Assembly: GCF_007829885.1 (NCBI RefSeq)
Contig: NZ_VIWW01000001.1
Span: 5,704,001 to 5,768,000 of the forward strand
Origin: Streptomyces brevispora
Lineage (GTDB): Bacteria; Actinomycetota; Actinomycetes; Streptomycetales; Streptomycetaceae
Reading direction: 5' to 3'
DNA: 64,000 bases
The position numbers and the translations under genes were made by a program. Position 1 is the first letter of the stretch, and every line of letters begins with the position of its first letter. Under the pieces are notes generated by a model. It ran no database searches. It saw only the letters and a list, made by a program, of their open reading frames with translations, and was not told the DNA's origin. Shown here in pieces: positions 30,347 to 39,486 of this stretch.

Positions 30347-32698
30347 TCAGCTGGTGTACGCCTCCAGTTCGGAGAGCTGTGCCGCGGGCCACCCGGTGTT
30401 GCCGGTGAACGTCAGCCGCAGATAGCGGGCCGATGTGCCGGGCAGGGTGACGGTCGCCTTGTTGCCGCTCGACGGATCGAAGGTGTAACCCGCCGAGCCC
30501 TTGAGTGAGTTGAACGTGCTGTTGTCGGTGCTTCCCGACACGCTCAGGGTCTGCGTGCGGGTGGACCAGGCGGCCGCGGGCGGCAGTTTCAGGACCAGTC
30601 GCTTGACGGCCTTGGCCGCTCCGAGGTCGACGGTGATCGTCTGCGGGAAGGCCCGGTTGGTGCTCTCCCAGTAGGTGTTCGCGTTCCCGTCCACCGCGTT
30701 GGACGCGCTGTACACGTCCGCGTGGCCCGATTCGGTCACCGGACGGCCCTGGGCGAGGTTGCCCGTGTCGGTCGGCGGGTCCGTCGGCGGATCGGTGGGG
30801 GGATCGGTCGGACCGTTGCCGCCCTGCGGCACACCGCCGTTGGTCCACACCGGGTCCGGCCAGTTGCCGGTGCAGGCCGGCGGGTCCGCGTACCAGCCGG
30901 AGTTGCCGGTGCCCCGGGTGATCTGGAAGCCGCTGCCGACGCAGTTGTGGATCGGGTTGGGCTGCGCGATGTGCGTGGCCACGACGTTGGTGAACGTGGC
31001 CGTGCCCGGCGACTGGACCTGGAGCGCGTAGGTACCGGCGCCGTCGATCTTGATGTTGTTAAAGTTCAGCCCGTTGGTCGCGCCCTCGATGAGGTGGATC
31101 GCGGCGTAGGAGCTGTCCAGTATCTCCGTGTCGGAGATGTTGACGGTGGCGTTGATGGGCTCGTTGAGTCCGCTGAACCAGATCGCGCCGACACCGAAGC
31201 GCCAGTTGAAGTCGTTGTTCCCGGTCCGGATCAGGGTGTTGCGGGCCGCTGTGGTGGTGCCGGAAACGGCCGTTCCCTGACCGGAGTTGACCCCGGGGTA
31301 GCGGTTGGCGATGTGGAGTCCGCCACCGTTGGTGATGGTGTCCGACATGACGTTGTCGGAGATCGTGATGTCCTTGCCGCCGTACGTCACGATGTTGTTG
31401 GCGAGGATCGGCAGGATCACGGTGTTGAACGTGAACTTGTTCTTCACGTTCGGGACGTTCTCCGCCCACATCGCCAGTCCGTCGTCACCGGAGTTGCGGA
31501 CGAAGGTGTTGGTGACGGTGGAGTTGGTGACGCCGTAGTGGAAGTTCACGCCGTCGGCGGTCTGGTCCAGGATGCGGCTGTTCTTGATGGTGAGGTTGTC
31601 CATCGGACCGTCCATCCAGGCGCCGCACTTGGTGTGCTGCATCCAGATGTTGTCGACCGTGGAGTTCGACAGGGCACCGCCGATGGCGTTGACCTGGTCG
31701 TCGTCCACCCGCTCCTGGATGTCGCCGATGATGGCGAAGTCCTTGAGCGTGACGTTGCTGCTTCCGCCGTTCGCGGCGTACTTGCCGTAGACGCCGACGG
31801 CCTTGCTCCGGTTCGAGGGATCGCGCCCGGTCAGTACGGAGTACCAGGGACCGGCACCGCGCAGTGTCACCTTGTCCACGATGATGTGGTCGCGGACCTG
31901 GAAGGTGCCCTGCGGGATGTAGACCTCCCGGCCCTGCGCCTTGCCCGCGTCCACGGCCGCCTGGATCTTGGCGGTCGAATCGGCGGCCCCGGTCGGGTCG
32001 GCACCGAAGTCACCGACCACGTCGAGAGCGCCCGACGGCTTGCCGGTCGGTGCGGCCACCTGCTCGAAGTCGGCCAGGTCGATGGTGAACGACGGTGACG
32101 CGGAGGTGGAGGAGACCTGCAGCCGGACCTTCGTACCGGCGGCGAGGGTCGACCCGAACATGGTCCGCGCCTCGTCGTAGAAGTGGTGCGGATTGGTGTC
32201 GCCCGGGTTGTTGTTGAAGGGATATCCGCCGTAGTACCAGCCGTACTTCGAGGTGACCGGCACCGCCTTCGGCGATCCGCCGTTCACCAGCACGTTGATC
32301 GAGGCGTCCCGGCCCGATCCGGCGGCGTTGTCCGGCAGCGAGTACCGGAAGGACATCGCGTTCGCCGGTGCGGTGAGCGTGAACTCCACGTACTCGCCGA
32401 CGGCGTCCAGGGTCACGGCCTGCCGGCCCGATGCCTCGGAGGGCAGGGTGCCGTACAGCCGGTTCGGGCCGATCAGCGTGCCGTTGGTGGCCGCGTACTC
32501 GGCTTCCTGCTCCTTGAACGGAACGGTCGCACCGCGACCGGGAACCGCCATGGGGGAGGGGGCGGGGACCCCTGCGGCCCGGGCTGGCGGAGCACTGGAG
32601 AGGACCACGGCGGCAGCGGTGCCGAACGCGGCGAGTGCCAGCGAGAGAGAGGCGGATATGGAGCGTCTGAGCAACTGGCGCCTGGGAGGTGGAGTCAC
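30347..32698 (-). CDS. Secreted GH87-like alpha-1,3-glucanase (mycodextranase-type) with discoidin domain
   Basis: 783 residues: signal peptide (about 1-42, RRQLLRR start, ARAAG end), a CBM35/CBM6-like beta-sandwich (about 60-220; EQEAEYAATNG, FTIDLADFEQV), a right-handed beta-helix catalytic domain (about 228-610; DVVGDFGADPTGAADSTAKIQ, VYIPQGTFQVRD, then a series of N/D-rich rungs such as SRILDQTADGVNFHYG and SGDDGLAMWAE), a (PTDP)n linker and a C-terminal F5/8 discoidin domain (about 650-783). This order matches GH87 alpha-1,3-glucanases of Streptomyces. The DGVN and GDDG acidic pairs are candidate catalytic residues. GTG 32698 is the start. Confidence 0.82.
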   Translation of the reverse strand: MTPPPRRQLLRRSISASLSLALAAFGTAAAVVLSSAPPARAAGVPAPSPMAVPGRGATVPFKEQEAEYAATNGTLIGPNRLYGTLPSEASGRQAVTLDAVGEYVEFTLTAPANAMSFRYSLPDNAAGSGRDASINVLVNGGSPKAVPVTSKYGWYYGGYPFNNNPGDTNPHHFYDEARTMFGSTLAAGTKVRLQVSSTSASPSFTIDLADFEQVAAPTGKPSGALDVVGDFGADPTGAADSTAKIQAAVDAGKAQGREVYIPQGTFQVRDHIIVDKVTLRGAGPWYSVLTGRDPSNRSKAVGVYGKYAANGGSSNVTLKDFAIIGDIQERVDDDQVNAIGGALSNSTVDNIWMQHTKCGAWMDGPMDNLTIKNSRILDQTADGVNFHYGVTNSTVTNTFVRNSGDDGLAMWAENVPNVKNKFTFNTVILPILANNIVTYGGKDITISDNVMSDTITNGGGLHIANRYPGVNSGQGTAVSGTTTAARNTLIRTGNNDFNWRFGVGAIWFSGLNEPINATVNISDTEILDSSYAAIHLIEGATNGLNFNNIKIDGAGTYALQVQSPGTATFTNVVATHIAQPNPIHNCVGSGFQITRGTGNSGWYADPPACTGNWPDPVWTNGGVPQGGNGPTDPPTDPPTDPPTDTGNLAQGRPVTESGHADVYSASNAVDGNANTYWESTNRAFPQTITVDLGAAKAVKRLVLKLPPAAAWSTRTQTLSVSGSTDNSTFNSLKGSAGYTFDPSSGNKATVTLPGTSARYLRLTFTGNTGWPAAQLSELEAYTS

Positions 32699-33039
32699 GT
32701 ATCAGTCGTCCTTGCGGCTCGTGGGGGCTCTTCGGACGCCCCACAGGCTAGGAGCAGTCCCGCAAGGAAGTCCATGCCAATGTGCAAGATTCTGCTTTGG
32801 TTACTCAAATTCATGACTCAGGCCGGTGAAGTGTGAGCGATGTGGGCGCTATGTCGATCGACGGGCGAGGCCTGCGAGGCTCCGGACTCACTCGACAGTG
32901 TGCGCGATCCTTGTGAACAATGGGCTTCGACGGGCGTGGCCGCAACGACCTCGGCGATTGTGCAAAAGATCGGCATTCATACGTAAAAAACTGCTGCCGT
33001 CGAGGGTGTCGGGCGCCCTTGCCGTACCGCCCCCCGGAC
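32699..33039. other. Intergenic region upstream of the GH87 gene
   Basis: 341 bases with below-average GC content. TGTGCAA occurs at 32781-32787 and 32959-32965 (TTGCACA on the minus strand), a possible operator pair. It presumably holds the glucanase promoter; no coding sequence is supported. Confidence 0.45.
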
Positions 33040-33085
33040 ATGCACGAGGGCCCGGATGCTGGGGAGCATCCGGGCCCTCGTGCAT
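33040..33085. terminator. Very strong hairpin terminator after pssA
   Basis: A 21-bp perfect stem (ATGCACGAGGGCCCGGATGCT and complement) closed by a GGGG loop, 14 bases beyond the pssA stop on the minus strand. Confidence 0.92.
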
Positions 33086-33098
33086 GACGTGCGAGCCG

Positions 33099-33953
33099 TT
33101 ACGGCAGTTGTGCTGCCCGTGCCTCGCGCCGGTTGTCACGGAAGGTGTTCACCCGGCGGGCGGTCGCGAAGAGCGGGATGACCGCTCCCAGGACCACCTG
33201 GAGCGCACAGCCGGTCTGGAGCAGCAGCTGACCGCCGGGGGCGTCGAACGCCCATGCGGCCAGGAGCCCCATCGCGGCCACGATCCAGCCGAGCATCGCC
33301 ACCGCGAGGACGCCCCGCGGTTTGGGGTACTCGACCCGGCTGACCATCAGCCACGCCACTCCGACGATCGCGAGCAGCGTCGGCACGAAGGGCAGCTCCA
33401 GGAGCACGATCGAGATGACCGTGAGCGCTCCGAAGGGGCTCGGCATGCCCTGGAACATGCCGTCCTTCAAGGTCACGCAGGAGAATCTCGCAAGCCTGAG
33501 CACCACCGCCAGCAGCACGACGATCGCCGCGAGGGCGGAGACCCGCTGGTGTGCGTCGTCCGCGACCATGCCGTAGACGAGGACGAAGTACGCCGGGGCG
33601 AGCCCGAAGCTGACGAGGTCCGAGAGGTTGTCCAGCTCGGCACCCATCGGCGAGGAGCGCAGCTTGCGTGCCACGAGTCCGTCGAACAGGTCGAAGATCG
33701 CGGCCATGAGCATGAGGATCACGGCGGTGGCCGCGGAGTGCCGGGCCATGCCGCTCTCGTCGCTGCCCGTGAGGTGCGGGATGAGGATGCCCGTGGTGGT
33801 GAAGTACACCGCCATGAAACCGCACGTGGCGTTACCGAGAGTGAGGGTGTCCGCTATCGACAGCCGCATGGAGAGGGGCATGTCCTCGGCGTCGTCCTCG
33901 TCCTCCGCCTCGGGCGCCCAGCCTGTCTGTGTATCGGGATCAATCACGGTCAA
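33099..33953 (-). CDS. pssA: CDP-diacylglycerol--serine O-phosphatidyltransferase
   Basis: Makes phosphatidylserine from CDP-diacylglycerol and serine in the membrane. 284 residues, about seven hydrophobic segments after an acidic N-terminus. The CDP-alcohol phosphotransferase motif is complete: FDGLVARKLRSSPMGAELD, i.e. DG-x2-AR-x8-G-x3-D-x3-D ending in NLSD. The TTG start at 33953 lies 14 bases inside psd and is preceded by GGGGTGA; a GTG two codons later is the alternative. The overlap couples it to psd, which supplies the next enzyme (decarboxylation to phosphatidylethanolamine). Confidence 0.95.
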   Translation of the reverse strand: MTVIDPDTQTGWAPEAEDEDDAEDMPLSMRLSIADTLTLGNATCGFMAVYFTTTGILIPHLTGSDESGMARHSAATAVILMLMAAIFDLFDGLVARKLRSSPMGAELDNLSDLVSFGLAPAYFVLVYGMVADDAHQRVSALAAIVVLLAVVLRLARFSCVTLKDGMFQGMPSPFGALTVISIVLLELPFVPTLLAIVGVAWLMVSRVEYPKPRGVLAVAMLGWIVAAMGLLAAWAFDAPGGQLLLQTGCALQVVLGAVIPLFATARRVNTFRDNRREARAAQLP

Positions 33954-34587
33954 TTCGAGTCACCCCCGCGGTGGTGGCCTGGCCGACCTCGACCGCGACA
34001 TCGATACCTTCCGGAAGGTAGATGTCGACCCGGGAGCCGAACCGGATCAGGCCGATCCGCTCGCCCTGGTCCACCTTCGTGCCCTGCGGGATGTACGGGA
34101 CGATGCGGCGGGCAACGGCACCCGCGATCTGCACCATCTCGATGTCGCCGAGCTCGGTGTCGAAGTGCCAGACAACGCGCTCGTTGTTCTCGCTCTCCTT
34201 GTTGAACGCCGGAACGAAGCCACCGGGGATGTGCTCGACCGATGTCACCGTGCCGGCCAGTGGCGCGCGGTTGACGTGGACGTTCAGCGGGCTCATGAAG
34301 ATCGCGACGCGAGTACGCCCGTCCTTCCACGGCATGATGCTCTGCACCACGCCGTCGGCCGGTGAGATGACGCGACCCTGGGTGATCTCGCGCTCGGGGT
34401 CGCGGAAGAACCACAACATGCCCGCCGCGAGCGCGGTGGTGGGCACGGCCACCGCCGCCCAGCGCCCGGACCTGCGGGCCCGGGTCAGACTGAGTGCGGC
34501 GGTGGCGACGGTCGGGAGGAGCCACGGCGAAGCTCCGCGTGCAAGGCGGACCCCGCCGCGTGGTGCAGAGGAATGGCTGTCGGGCAT
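33940..34587 (-). CDS. psd: Phosphatidylserine decarboxylase proenzyme (short, archaetidyl-type)
   Basis: Converts phosphatidylserine to phosphatidylethanolamine. 215 residues, as in the compact PSD-A class. An N-terminal membrane segment (VPTTALAAGMLWFF) precedes FRDPERE, the ISPADGVV segment, SPLNVHVNRAP and NERVVWHFDT. The self-cleavage site that yields the pyruvoyl cofactor is the Gly-Ser in RFGSRVD. ATG 34587 follows GAAGG. It is cotranscribed with pssA, downstream of the ethylmalonyl-CoA operon (181-bp gap, so a separate promoter is likely). Confidence 0.95.
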   Translation of the reverse strand: MPDSHSSAPRGGVRLARGASPWLLPTVATAALSLTRARRSGRWAAVAVPTTALAAGMLWFFRDPEREITQGRVISPADGVVQSIMPWKDGRTRVAIFMSPLNVHVNRAPLAGTVTSVEHIPGGFVPAFNKESENNERVVWHFDTELGDIEMVQIAGAVARRIVPYIPQGTKVDQGERIGLIRFGSRVDIYLPEGIDVAVEVGQATTAGVTRIDRD

Positions 34588-34768
34588 GGATGACCTTCGT
34601 AGCGGATGATGCCGCGCTGGCAACGGGGGACGGCGGCTATTCCGGCGATGTTATCGGTTGCGGACCGCAACTGGGCAAGCCAGCAGCCGAGTCGGACGTC
34701 TGGAAGGCACCGGATGAGGATGACAGGGTGTGATCTTCTTCGCGGCTAAATCGCCATGAAAGGTGCAA

Positions 34769-35974
34769 TCAACCCTGGATTCGGTACTCCTCGAGGAGTC
34801 GGCGCCCGATGATCATTTTCTGGATCTCGGCGGTACCTTCACCGATCAGCAGCATCGGGGCCTCTCGGTAGAGGCGCTCGATCTCGTACTCCTTGGAGAA
34901 GCCGTAACCGCCGTGGATCCGGAAGGCGTCCTCGACGACTTCCTTGCAGTATTCGGAGGCGAGGTACTTCGCCATCCCTGCCTCCAGGTCGTTTCGCTCC
35001 CCGGAGTCCTTTTTGCGAGCTGCATTTACCATCATCGCATGAGCGGCCTCGACCTTGGTGGCCATTTCGGCCAACTTGAACTGGATCGCCTGGTGCTCGG
35101 CGATCGGTTTTCCGAAGGTGTGGCGCTGTTGTGCGTAGGAAACGCCCAGCTCGAACGCACGCTGCGCGACGCCGCAGCCACGCGCAGCGACATTTACCCG
35201 GCCGACCTCCACGCCGTCCATCATTTGGTAAAATCCTCGGCCGGTGGTGCCGCCGAGTACGCGATTGGCCGGAATGTGTAGTCCGTCCATGATGAGTTCG
35301 GTCGTGTCGACGCCCTTGTAGCCCATCTTGTCGATCTTCCCGGGGATGGTGAGACCGGGCCGGACCTCGCCGAATCCGGGTTCCTTCTCCACCAGGAACG
35401 TCGTCATCGACTTGTGGGGCGGCGTGCCCTCGGGGTGGCCTTCGTCACTCCGGCACAGGACGGCGACGAGATTGGACGTGCCGCCGTTCGTCAGCCACAT
35501 CTTCTGGCCGTTCAGTACGTACTGGTCGCCCTCCCTGACGCCCTTGGAGCTGATCGCCGAGACGTCGGAGCCCAGCGCCGGCTCCGACATCGAGAACGCG
35601 CCGCGGACCTCGCCCAGTGCCATCCGGGGTAGGAACGTGTCCTTCTGCTCCTGGGTACCGTGCTGCTTGAGCATGTACGCCACGATGAAGTGCGTGTTGA
35701 TGATTCCCGACACGCTCATCCAGCCGCGGGCGATTTCCTCCACGCACAGCGCATATGTGAGCAGGGACTCACCCAGCCCGCCGTACTCTTCGGGAATCAT
35801 CAATCCGAAAAGGCCGAGTTCCTTGAGTCCCTCGACGATTTCGGTCGGATATTCGTCGCGATGCTCCAGTCGGGTCGCGACCGGAATGATTTCCTTGTCG
35901 ACGAAATCCCGGACCGTGGAGAGGATTTCCTGCTGGACATCGCTGAGGCCGGCAGTCTGGGCGAGTCGGGGCAT
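34769..35974 (-). CDS. mcd: Acyl-CoA dehydrogenase, probable (2S)-methylsuccinyl-CoA dehydrogenase
   Basis: A 401-residue flavoprotein of the acyl-CoA dehydrogenase family. Landmarks: EYGGLGESL, AFSMSEPALGSD (FAD contact), WLTNGGTSN, RHTFGKPIAEHQAIQFKLA, RIHGGYGFSKEYEIERLYR and the catalytic-base region LLIGEGTAEIQKMIIGR. Its place at the end of a ccr-meaA-mcl-mch operon identifies it as the enzyme oxidising methylsuccinyl-CoA to mesaconyl-CoA. It starts 2 bp after the MaoC gene stop. Parts of the gene (35030-35280) use more A/T-ending codons than the neighbours. Confidence 0.92.
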   Translation of the reverse strand: MPRLAQTAGLSDVQQEILSTVRDFVDKEIIPVATRLEHRDEYPTEIVEGLKELGLFGLMIPEEYGGLGESLLTYALCVEEIARGWMSVSGIINTHFIVAYMLKQHGTQEQKDTFLPRMALGEVRGAFSMSEPALGSDVSAISSKGVREGDQYVLNGQKMWLTNGGTSNLVAVLCRSDEGHPEGTPPHKSMTTFLVEKEPGFGEVRPGLTIPGKIDKMGYKGVDTTELIMDGLHIPANRVLGGTTGRGFYQMMDGVEVGRVNVAARGCGVAQRAFELGVSYAQQRHTFGKPIAEHQAIQFKLAEMATKVEAAHAMMVNAARKKDSGERNDLEAGMAKYLASEYCKEVVEDAFRIHGGYGFSKEYEIERLYREAPMLLIGEGTAEIQKMIIGRRLLEEYRIQG

Positions 35975-35976
35975 GG

Positions 35977-36504
35977 CTACTTCTCCACGTTCTTCTGCGC
36001 GGGCTGCTTCGGCTCCGGGCGGCCGGGCTGTTCTCCGCCCCGCTCCTTGATGTACGTCTCCGTGGGGACCATCACCTTGCGACGGAACACGCAGATCAGC
36101 GTGCCGTCCTGCTTGTACCCCCTGGTCTCCACATGGACGATTCCGCGGTCGCTCTTGGACCTCGACGGAGTCTTGTCCAGGACCGTCGTCTCGCCGTAGA
36201 CCGTGTCGCCGTGGAAGGTCGGCGCGACGTGCTTCAGCGACTCGACCTCCAGATTGGCGATCGCCTTGCCGGAGACGTCCGGCACCGACATGCCGAGCAG
36301 AAGCGAGTAGACGTAGTTCCCGACGACGACGTTCTTGCCGAAGTCGGTCGCGCTCTCCGCGTAGTTGCTGTCCATGTGCAGCGGGTGATGGTTCATGGTC
36401 AACAGACAGAAGAGGTGGTCGTCATATTCGGTGACGGTCTTTCCTGGCCAGTGCTTGTAGATCGCACCGATCTCGAATTCCTCGTACGTGCGTCCGAACT
36501 GCAT
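35977..36504 (-). CDS. mch: MaoC-family hydratase, probable mesaconyl-CoA hydratase
   Basis: 175 residues with a single hot-dog fold: FGRTYEEFEIGAIYKHWPGKTVTE, then the NHHPLHMD segment (Asp/His hydratase site) and VVGNYVYSLLLGMS. In this operon it should hydrate mesaconyl-CoA to beta-methylmalyl-CoA, the substrate of the lyase encoded next upstream. The tail (about 20 residues, GGEQPGRPEPKQPAQK) is a disordered extension. One base separates it from the mcl stop and two bases from mcd, so all are cotranscribed. Confidence 0.92.
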   Translation of the reverse strand: MQFGRTYEEFEIGAIYKHWPGKTVTEYDDHLFCLLTMNHHPLHMDSNYAESATDFGKNVVVGNYVYSLLLGMSVPDVSGKAIANLEVESLKHVAPTFHGDTVYGETTVLDKTPSRSKSDRGIVHVETRGYKQDGTLICVFRRKVMVPTETYIKERGGEQPGRPEPKQPAQKNVEK

Positions 36505-36505
36505 C

Positions 36506-37468
36506 TCAGGCCTCCGGAGCTTCGAACTTGGAGGTGCGCTCCATGCCTGCCGCCCGGCCCTTGCCCGCGATGACCAGGGCCATCTTGCGGCTGGCCTCGT
36601 CGATCATCTCGTCGCCGAGCATCGCCGAGCCCTTCCGGCCGCCCGCCTCGGAGGTGCACCAGTCGTAGGCGTCGAGGATCAGCTCGGCGTGGTCGTAGTC
36701 GTCCTGCGAGGGCGAGAACACCTCGTTGGCCGCGTCGACCTGGCCGGGGTGCAGCACCCACTTGCCGTCGAAACCGAGGGCCGCCGCACGACCCGCGACC
36801 TCGCGGTACGCGTCCACGTCACGGATCTGGAGGAACGGGCCGTCGATCGCCTGGAGGTCGTGCGTGCGGGCCGCCATCAGAATGCGCATCAGGATGTAGT
36901 GGTACGCGTCCGCGCCGTACCCGGGCGGCTGCTGGCCGACGACCAGGGTCTTCATGTTGATCGACGCCATGAAGTCCGCCGGGCCGAAGATCAGGGTCTC
37001 CAGCCGGGGCGAGGCGCCCGCGATGTCGTCGATGTTCACCAGGCCCTTGGCGTTCTCGATCTGCGCCTCGATGCCGATCTTCCCGACCTCGAAGCCCATC
37101 GTCTTCTCGATCTGGGTGAGCAGCAGGTCCAGGGCGACGACCTGCTGGGCGTCCTGGACCTTCGGCAGCATGATGCAGTCGAGGTTCGGGCCCGCGCCCT
37201 CGACGACCGTGATGACGTCGCGGTACGTCCAGTGCGTCGTCCAGTCGTTGACCCGCACGACCCGGGTCTTGCCCGTCCAGTCGCCGTTGTTCAGCGCGTC
37301 GACGATGTGATGGCGGGCGCCCTCCTTGGCGAGCGGCGCGCACGCGTCCTCCAGGTCCAGGAAGACCTGGTCCGCCGGGAGGCCCTGGGCCTTCTCCAGG
37401 AAGCGCGGGTTCGAGCCGGGCACGGCCAGACACGAGCGGCGCGGACGCAGGCGGTTTACGGCAGTCAT
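36506..37468 (-). CDS. mcl: L-malyl-CoA/beta-methylmalyl-CoA lyase (CitE/HpcH family)
   Basis: Cleaves beta-methylmalyl-CoA to propionyl-CoA and glyoxylate. A 320-residue TIM-barrel lyase: RSCLAVPGSNPRFLEKA, VFLDLEDACAPLAKE, the Arg/Asn strand VVRVNDW, IMLPKVQ, GIEAQIENAKGL (metal-binding Glu) and KWVLHPGQVDAAN. The start overlaps the meaA stop (ATGA, 37465-37468). Its position between meaA and mch is diagnostic for the ethylmalonyl-CoA pathway. Confidence 0.94.
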   Translation of the reverse strand: MTAVNRLRPRRSCLAVPGSNPRFLEKAQGLPADQVFLDLEDACAPLAKEGARHHIVDALNNGDWTGKTRVVRVNDWTTHWTYRDVITVVEGAGPNLDCIMLPKVQDAQQVVALDLLLTQIEKTMGFEVGKIGIEAQIENAKGLVNIDDIAGASPRLETLIFGPADFMASINMKTLVVGQQPPGYGADAYHYILMRILMAARTHDLQAIDGPFLQIRDVDAYREVAGRAAALGFDGKWVLHPGQVDAANEVFSPSQDDYDHAELILDAYDWCTSEAGGRKGSAMLGDEMIDEASRKMALVIAGKGRAAGMERTSKFEAPEA

Positions 37469-39477
37469 GCGGGAACCTCCAGAGGGTCGAGCTTGTTCGC
37501 TTTCCGGATCTCGTCGACGATACGGCCGATGATCTCCGTGATGCCGAAGTCCTTCGGGGTGAACACGGCGGCGACACCGGCCCCGATCAGGGCCTCGGCG
37601 TCGGCCGGCGGGATGATTCCGCCCACGATCACCGGGATGTCGCCCGCGCCGGCCCGGCGGAGCCGGGTCAGCACGTCGGGCACCAGCGCGGCGTGCGAGC
37701 CGGACAGGATCGACAGGCCGACGCAGTGCACGTCCTCGGCGACGGCGGCCGAGACGATCTGCTCGGGTGTGAGGCGGATGCCCTGGTAGACGACCTCGAA
37801 CCCGGCGTCGCGGGCGCGTACCGCGATCTGCTCGGCACCGTTGGAGTGCCCGTCCAGGCCGGGCTTGCCGACCAGCAGCCGCAGCCGTCCCGCGCCCAGG
37901 TCCGCGGCGGTCCGGGCAACCTTCTCGCGTACGAGGGCCAGCGGGGTGCCCTCCTCGGCCGTCACCGCGACCGGGGCGGACGACACCCCGGTCGGGGCGC
38001 GGAACTCGCCGAAGACATCCCGCAGCGCCCAGGACCACTCGCCCGTGGTGACGCCCGCGCGGGCGCACTCGACGGTGGCCTCCATCATGTTCTCGGTGCC
38101 CGCGGCGGCCTTCTTCAGGACGGCCAGCGCCTCCGTGGCGCGGGCCTCGTCGCGGTTGTCGCGCCACTCCTGGAGCGCCGCGACGACCTTGGCCTCGTTC
38201 GCCGGGTCCACCGTCATGATCGCGGCGTCGAGGTCGGCGGTGAGCGGACTGGGCTCGGTGCTCTCGTAGATGTTGACGCCGACGATCTTCTCGTCGCCGC
38301 CCTCGATCCGGGCCCGCCGGGCGGCGTGCGAGGAGACCAGCTCGGACTTGAGATAGCCGGATTCGACGGCCGCCATGGCGCCGCCCATCTGCTGGATCCG
38401 GTCGATCTCGGCGAGCGAGTCGGTGACCAGCTCGTCCACCTTGGCCTCGATGACGTGGGACCCGGCGAAGATGTCCTCGTACTCCAGCAGGTCGCTCTCA
38501 TGGGCGAGTACCTGCTGGATACGGAGCGACCACTGCTGGTCCCACGGGCGCGGCAGCCCCAGTGCCTCGTTCCAGGCGGGCAGCTGCACCGCGCGGGCGC
38601 GGGCGTCCTTGGAGAGGGTGACGGCCAGCATCTCCAGCACGATGCGCTGGACGTTGTTCTCCGGCTGCGCCTCGGTCAGGCCGAGTGAGTTGACCTGGAC
38701 GCCGTAACGGAAGCGACGCTGCTTGGCGTCGGTGATTCCGTAGCGCTCCCGGGTGACCCGGTCCCAGATCCGGCCGAAGGCGCGCATCTTGCACATCTCC
38801 TCGACGAACCGGACGCCCGCGTTCACGAAGAAGGAGATCCGGGCGACCACATCGCCGAACTTCTCCTCGGGCACCTGCCCGGATTCGCGCACCGCGTCGA
38901 GGACCGCGACGGCCGTCGACATGGCGTAGGCGATCTCCTGGACCGGGGTGGCCCCCGCCTCCTGGAGGTGGTAGCTGCAGATGTTGATCGGGTTCCACTT
39001 CGGGATGCGGTTGACCGTGTACGTGATCATGTCGGTGGTCAGCCGCAGCGAGGGGCCGGGCGGGAAGACGTGCGTCCCGCGCGAGAGGTACTCCTTGACG
39101 ATGTCGTTCTGCGTGGTGCCCTGGAGCTTCCCCGCGTCGGCGCCCTGCTCCTCGGCGACCACCTGGTAGAGCGCCAGCAGCCACATCGCGGTGGCGTTGA
39201 TCGTCATCGAGGTGTTCATCCGTTCCAGCGGGATGTCCTGGAACAGCCGGCGCATGTCGCCGAGGTGCGAGACGGGCACGCCGACCCGGCCGACCTCGCC
39301 GCGGGCGAGGATGTGGTCGGGGTCGTAACCCGTCTGGGTCGGCAGGTCGAAGGCGACCGACAGACCCGTCTGGCCCTTGGCGAGGTTGCGCCGGTAGAGC
39401 TCGTTGGACGCCTCGGCGGTCGAGTGACCCGCGTACGTCCGCATGAGCCACGGACGGTCCTTCTGACGTTCGGTCAT
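37465..39477 (-). CDS. meaA: Ethylmalonyl-CoA mutase
   Basis: Adenosylcobalamin enzyme that rearranges ethylmalonyl-CoA to methylsuccinyl-CoA. 670 residues: the substrate barrel (MRTYAGHSTAEASNELYRRN, GLSVAFDLPTQTGYDPDH, QNDIVKEYLSRG, PLERMNTSMTINATAMWLL) and a C-terminal cobalamin domain (about 535-660) with the base-off His motif GLDGHSNGA, then LSILSGSHAALV and VGGIIPPAD. Length and motifs separate it from the large methylmalonyl-CoA mutase subunit. It starts 9 bp after the ccr stop and overlaps mcl by four bases. Confidence 0.95.
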   Translation of the reverse strand: MTERQKDRPWLMRTYAGHSTAEASNELYRRNLAKGQTGLSVAFDLPTQTGYDPDHILARGEVGRVGVPVSHLGDMRRLFQDIPLERMNTSMTINATAMWLLALYQVVAEEQGADAGKLQGTTQNDIVKEYLSRGTHVFPPGPSLRLTTDMITYTVNRIPKWNPINICSYHLQEAGATPVQEIAYAMSTAVAVLDAVRESGQVPEEKFGDVVARISFFVNAGVRFVEEMCKMRAFGRIWDRVTRERYGITDAKQRRFRYGVQVNSLGLTEAQPENNVQRIVLEMLAVTLSKDARARAVQLPAWNEALGLPRPWDQQWSLRIQQVLAHESDLLEYEDIFAGSHVIEAKVDELVTDSLAEIDRIQQMGGAMAAVESGYLKSELVSSHAARRARIEGGDEKIVGVNIYESTEPSPLTADLDAAIMTVDPANEAKVVAALQEWRDNRDEARATEALAVLKKAAAGTENMMEATVECARAGVTTGEWSWALRDVFGEFRAPTGVSSAPVAVTAEEGTPLALVREKVARTAADLGAGRLRLLVGKPGLDGHSNGAEQIAVRARDAGFEVVYQGIRLTPEQIVSAAVAEDVHCVGLSILSGSHAALVPDVLTRLRRAGAGDIPVIVGGIIPPADAEALIGAGVAAVFTPKDFGITEIIGRIVDEIRKANKLDPLEVPA

Positions 39478-39486
39478 CGTGGGACC

